Shown piece by piece: positions 61,292-64,000 of a DNA stretch of 64,000 bases (within the stretch, counting starts at the first letter, position 1; every line of letters starts with the position of its first letter). Under the pieces are notes generated by a model. That model did not search any database. It was not told the origin of the DNA and worked only from the letters and a program-made list of their open reading frames with translations. The translations under genes were made by a program, and so were the position numbers. The stretch comes from Crocinitomicaceae bacterium (GTDB lineage Bacteria > Bacteroidota > Bacteroidia > Flavobacteriales_D > Crocinitomicaceae): the NCBI GenBank assembly GCA_022447585.1, contig JAKVAR010000009.1, forward strand, positions 555,133-619,132. Direction: 5' to 3'.

Positions 61292-62569
61292 TTACTCATC
61301 TTCTTTCTTCAGGTCATCAAACTTTGCCTTCATCGTTGGATTACCTCGTGTTAACTTCTTAATGGTTAAGTCATCTGCTTTATTATTCGCTAATCTTAAA
61401 TTATTCTCTGAAGACAACAATGCCTCCTTCGTTTTTTGAAGATGTGTTATCGTCTTATCAATTTCTGTAATAGCAGTTGTAAACTTACGACTCGCTAATT
61501 CATAGTTACGGGCAAATCCTTCTTTGAACGTATTGATTTTCTCTTCGAAGTTGGTAATATCTACACTTTGATTTCTCATAAGTGCTAATTCCGCTTTGTA
61601 TTTCAATGAATTCATCGCAGCATTACGCAGTAGTGTTATGATTGGAATGAAAAACTGAGGACGAACCACGTACATTTTTTCGTATTTATGGGATACGTCA
61701 ACAATTCCAGAGTTGTACAATTCACTTTCTGCTTCCAATAACGTTACTAATACCGCATATTCACACTTCTTCTCATTTCTATCTTTATCTAGCTCTTTAA
61801 AGAAATCTTCATTGCGCTTCTTAGTTGCTGTTTCATCACCTTCATTTTTCATTTCGAACATGATAGAAATAACTTCATTTCCGGCATCATCCGTTTCTCT
61901 GTAAATAAAATCACCTTTACTTCCTGATCTAGAATCGTTGTCTTTTTCGAAATATGCATTTTGAAACCCTGTAGCCCTTAACTTATTGAACTCTGCTTCA
62001 CAATGTTGCTCTAAAGTTTCACCAATCATTTTAGTTGAAAGCTTCAACTTCATATCCTTACGTAAAATAATTTCTTCATCCTTCAGCTTAATGATATCAT
62101 CTTTTGTTTTGAGTTCAGCCATAAACTTTTCATTTAATGACTTCTCTAACAGCTGTTTTTCGGTTTCTTTATTTCGTAGATTGTTTGCCAAATCATCACG
62201 TTCCTTTTCGATTGCTTTAACCGCTTCAGTAACTGTAAGTTTCTGCTCCAATTCAGCTTTTTCAACTTTAGCTTTCATTGCGGCTATTTCTGCTTCCTTT
62301 TGGGCCAGTTTAGTTGCTAAATTGCGCTCACTTGCTGCCTTAAGCTCAACAATTTCTTTATCTTTCCTTGCTATATTCGCGTTCAACTCATTCTTCAGAT
62401 TTGCCTTGGCTAATTCTACAGCAGCCGCCTTTTCTTTATCAGCTATATTCAAACGATTCTGCAGTTCTTCTTCAAATTGCTGATCACGAACTTGTTTAAG
62501 AATATCTGCAAATCCTGCTTCATCAACTTTAAAAGCTTTATTACAATTAGGACAAATAATTTCGTTCAT
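61292..62569 (-). CDS. DUF2130 (COG4487) coiled-coil protein with nuclease-like C-terminus
   Basis: From [20 protein letters not shown] the 425-residue protein starts with a two-Cys zinc-finger-like motif (CPNC). A coiled coil of Ala/Lys/Glu follows (about 25-185), and then the DUF2130 domain with [40 protein letters not shown] and [22 protein letters not shown]. The GDF...E.K pattern is that of a PD-(D/E)xK nuclease fold, so DNA processing has been suggested for the family. The function is unproven. The longer frame start is ignored because the CPNC motif is the conserved N-terminus. Confidence 0.85.
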   Translation of the reverse strand: MNEIICPNCNKAFKVDEAGFADILKQVRDQQFEEELQNRLNIADKEKAAAVELAKANLKNELNANIARKDKEIVELKAASERNLATKLAQKEAEIAAMKAKVEKAELEQKLTVTEAVKAIEKERDDLANNLRNKETEKQLLEKSLNEKFMAELKTKDDIIKLKDEEIILRKDMKLKLSTKMIGETLEQHCEAEFNKLRATGFQNAYFEKDNDSRSGSKGDFIYRETDDAGNEVISIMFEMKNEGDETATKKRNEDFFKELDKDRNEKKCEYAVLVTLLEAESELYNSGIVDVSHKYEKMYVVRPQFFIPIITLLRNAAMNSLKYKAELALMRNQSVDITNFEEKINTFKEGFARNYELASRKFTTAITEIDKTITHLQKTKEALLSSENNLRLANNKADDLTIKKLTRGNPTMKAKFDDLKKEDE

Positions 62570-62808
62570 GAGAATGGTATTTTGAATGATTTTGATGGAG
62601 ATTAAAGATAGAATTCTTGGCCATTTAAACCTATTTTTAACAACCTGAATTGATATTAGCATCCTCAACAAGTCAAAAAACATCATTCGAATTTATAAAG
62701 GAATAGAGATGTTTAAGAATCGCTATAATTTAAAGACATAAAAAAAGTAACTATTACACTAACAAGGTCCATTTAACATTCCTCAATTATTTACACCTAT
62801 GATATAAA

Positions 62809-64000
62809 CTAATGTCTCTGAATTTTCCCCGTCTTTGTCATGGGCAAACTATCTACCACCAATAATTTCTGCGGGATTTTAAACGTAGATAAACGCTCCC
62901 GGCAAAAAGACAATACCGTTTCAACATCTAACATTTCCAGTTCGTTAACTACAACCTCAGCCTGGATAATTTGTCCCATTAAAGGGTGTGGAACGCCACT
63001 AACACGTGCCATTTCAATATATGGAAGTTCTTCCAAGACATGCTCTACTTCTTCTGCGAATACTTTATTACCTGCGATGTTGATCATTGACTTTTTTCGG
63101 CCTTCTATTTTAATCATTCCTTCATTCGATATTGTTGCAAAATCGGCTGTATAGAAGTAGCCATCAATCAACAAATCATTTCGCATTACAGGTGGATCTA
63201 AATAAGCATCAAACATCCCTGGTCCTTTAATACCCAGCACACCTGTTTCGCCCGATGGAAGGACTTTATTGTTTTTATCAAACACTTGAACATCAAAATC
63301 CGGTAATGCATAACCCACAGCATCTAAATATTCCTCCGAAATATCCGTATTGACAATTGGCAAACCAATTTCAATAATCCCGAAAGCCTGATGTACAATT
63401 TGATTATATCTTTTCTGAAAAGCTTGAGAAATATCCGCACTAATGCCAGCAGAGGTAGAAATTACTTTAGTTAAACTTGGCATCATTGCTTCACTCCTAT
63501 CCGCGGCCAATAGTCTAATTTGCATTGGCGAAGCATATAACATTGTTCCATTATACTGATTTGTAATTTCAAGAACACTTTGTGCCATAAATGACTTAAC
63601 GATTGAAATTGAAGATCCAAAACGAATGTATAAAACAATGGAAACGACAAAATGATACGCCATTGGCAACACCCAGACAACGTTACTCTGCTCATTCAAT
63701 TGCAAGCTTTTATTCGCTGCAGCTGTTCGTTCTAAAACGGATTGATTAGAAATCACAACTCCTTTTGAAACACCTGTTGTTCCGCTTGTATACCTTATAA
63801 AAGCCGGAGCATTTACATGACTCGCAAAAACATGACTACTGTCTATATTAGTATAAGCAAAACGCATTCTACCAATATTTAACGGGATCTCTTTGGATAT
63901 TATTTCTAGCGGTTTAATTCCACTATAATCGTCGAGAATAGCGTGTAATTTTGTTTTATCCAAAATCTCATCAATTTCAGTTTGTTTAAGCTGATGTGAA
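62809..64000 (-). CDS. AMP-forming acyl-CoA synthetase/ligase (5' end outside window)
   Basis: The reading frame is open to the window edge, so about 397 residues of the C-terminal part are seen. Adenylate-forming (ANL) motifs are AFIRYTSGTTGVSKGVVISN (P-loop), FGIIEIGLPIVNT (where the Y/F-G-x-T-E motif usually lies), YFYTADFATIS and the hinge IKIEGRKKSMINIAGNKVF. The C-terminal catalytic Lys is in MTKTGKIQRH. It activates an acyl or aryl acid as AMP ester. The substrate is unknown. A FabD/ACP or ketosynthase partner could lie beyond the window edge. Confidence 0.88.
   Translation of the reverse strand, partial: SHQLKQTEIDEILDKTKLHAILDDYSGIKPLEIISKEIPLNIGRMRFAYTNIDSSHVFASHVNAPAFIRYTSGTTGVSKGVVISNQSVLERTAAANKSLQLNEQSNVVWVLPMAYHFVVSIVLYIRFGSSISIVKSFMAQSVLEITNQYNGTMLYASPMQIRLLAADRSEAMMPSLTKVISTSAGISADISQAFQKRYNQIVHQAFGIIEIGLPIVNTDISEEYLDAVGYALPDFDVQVFDKNNKVLPSGETGVLGIKGPGMFDAYLDPPVMRNDLLIDGYFYTADFATISNEGMIKIEGRKKSMINIAGNKVFAEEVEHVLEELPYIEMARVSGVPHPLMGQIIQAEVVVNELEMLDVETVLSFCRERLSTFKIPQKLLVVDSLPMTKTGKIQRH

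Noticed and set aside
61986-62483. Long plus-strand frame rich in Ser/Phe/Ala
   Set aside because: It is the antisense of the coiled-coil of the DUF2130 gene, whose codon pattern forces an open opposite frame.
1-64000. CRISPR array, prophage, restriction system or toxin-antitoxin pair
   Set aside because: No repeat-spacer pattern, phage structural gene, methylase or endonuclease was seen. The XRE regulator has a membrane partner, not a toxin.

Overview
The window is a gene-dense stretch of a low-GC (roughly one-third G+C by eye) Bacteroidota chromosome. It is most likely from a marine or aquatic member of Flavobacteriales, perhaps Crocinitomicaceae-like. The evidence is three proteins or remnants with type IX secretion (T9SS) C-terminal sorting domains, the Bacteroidota-style -7 box TAnnTTTG upstream of many genes, tandem DUF4369/TlpA proteins, DUF5686 and DUF3822 proteins, and a flavobacterial-type FabI. 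No rRNA, tRNA, CRISPR array, intact transposon, prophage or replication origin was seen.

Layout. 1-10.2 kb: the tail of a UbiA prenyltransferase gene, maf, a polysaccharide flippase, a minus-strand run of arginase-argS-DUF389, a lipoprotein and the DNA translocase FtsK. 10.3-11.1 kb: a decayed secreted hydrolase carrying a T9SS tail. 11.2-15.3 kb (minus strand): fabI, then a compact run radC - deacetylase-like - DUF423 - MBL hydrolase. 15.4-24.4 kb (plus strand): a GH3 hexosaminidase, a VTC-domain polyphosphate polymerase with its DUF4956 membrane partner, then a tightly packed run lpxK-punA-gatB-tlpA-tlpA-lpxH (lipid A, purine salvage, amidotransferase, thiol-redox). 24.4-25.0 kb is a non-coding stretch with what look like dead reading frames. 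25-30.3 kb (minus strand): ffh, an NhaC antiporter and an RND exporter.

30.3-41 kb: a T9SS protein, a 760-residue exported protein I do not recognise, a RecD/Dda-like helicase, the conserved DUF3822-rsmD-coaD run, a cysteine-less TlpA-like protein and a nitroreductase. 41-46 kb: an outer-membrane barrel, an S9 peptidase, a steroid-reductase-like membrane enzyme and a TIGR03790/T9SS protein. 46.2-50.9 kb: a CPBP membrane protease, a LytS-type kinase and LytTR regulator with a possible 43-codon gene behind them, then small accessory genes including a BatD-like domain, a VOC protein and an AlkB homologue. 50.9-53.7 kb: an XRE regulator whose membrane-protein partner is frameshifted, and a membrane protein/HTH/MutS-like ATPase set. 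53.8-64 kb: a condensation-type acyltransferase tail-to-tail with a sulfotransferase, a DUF5686 outer-membrane protein, another frameshifted small gene, a DUF4034-like protein, a lipoprotein hydrolase, a DUF2130 protein and the 3' part of an AMP-forming ligase that runs off the window.

Most genes are ordinary housekeeping and envelope genes. I found no clear undescribed system. The most distinctive items are three frameshift-broken genes, the membrane-anchored MutS-like ATPase with its small regulator, the VTC/DUF4956 pair, the acyltransferase/sulfotransferase pair, and the orphan 760-residue exported protein.
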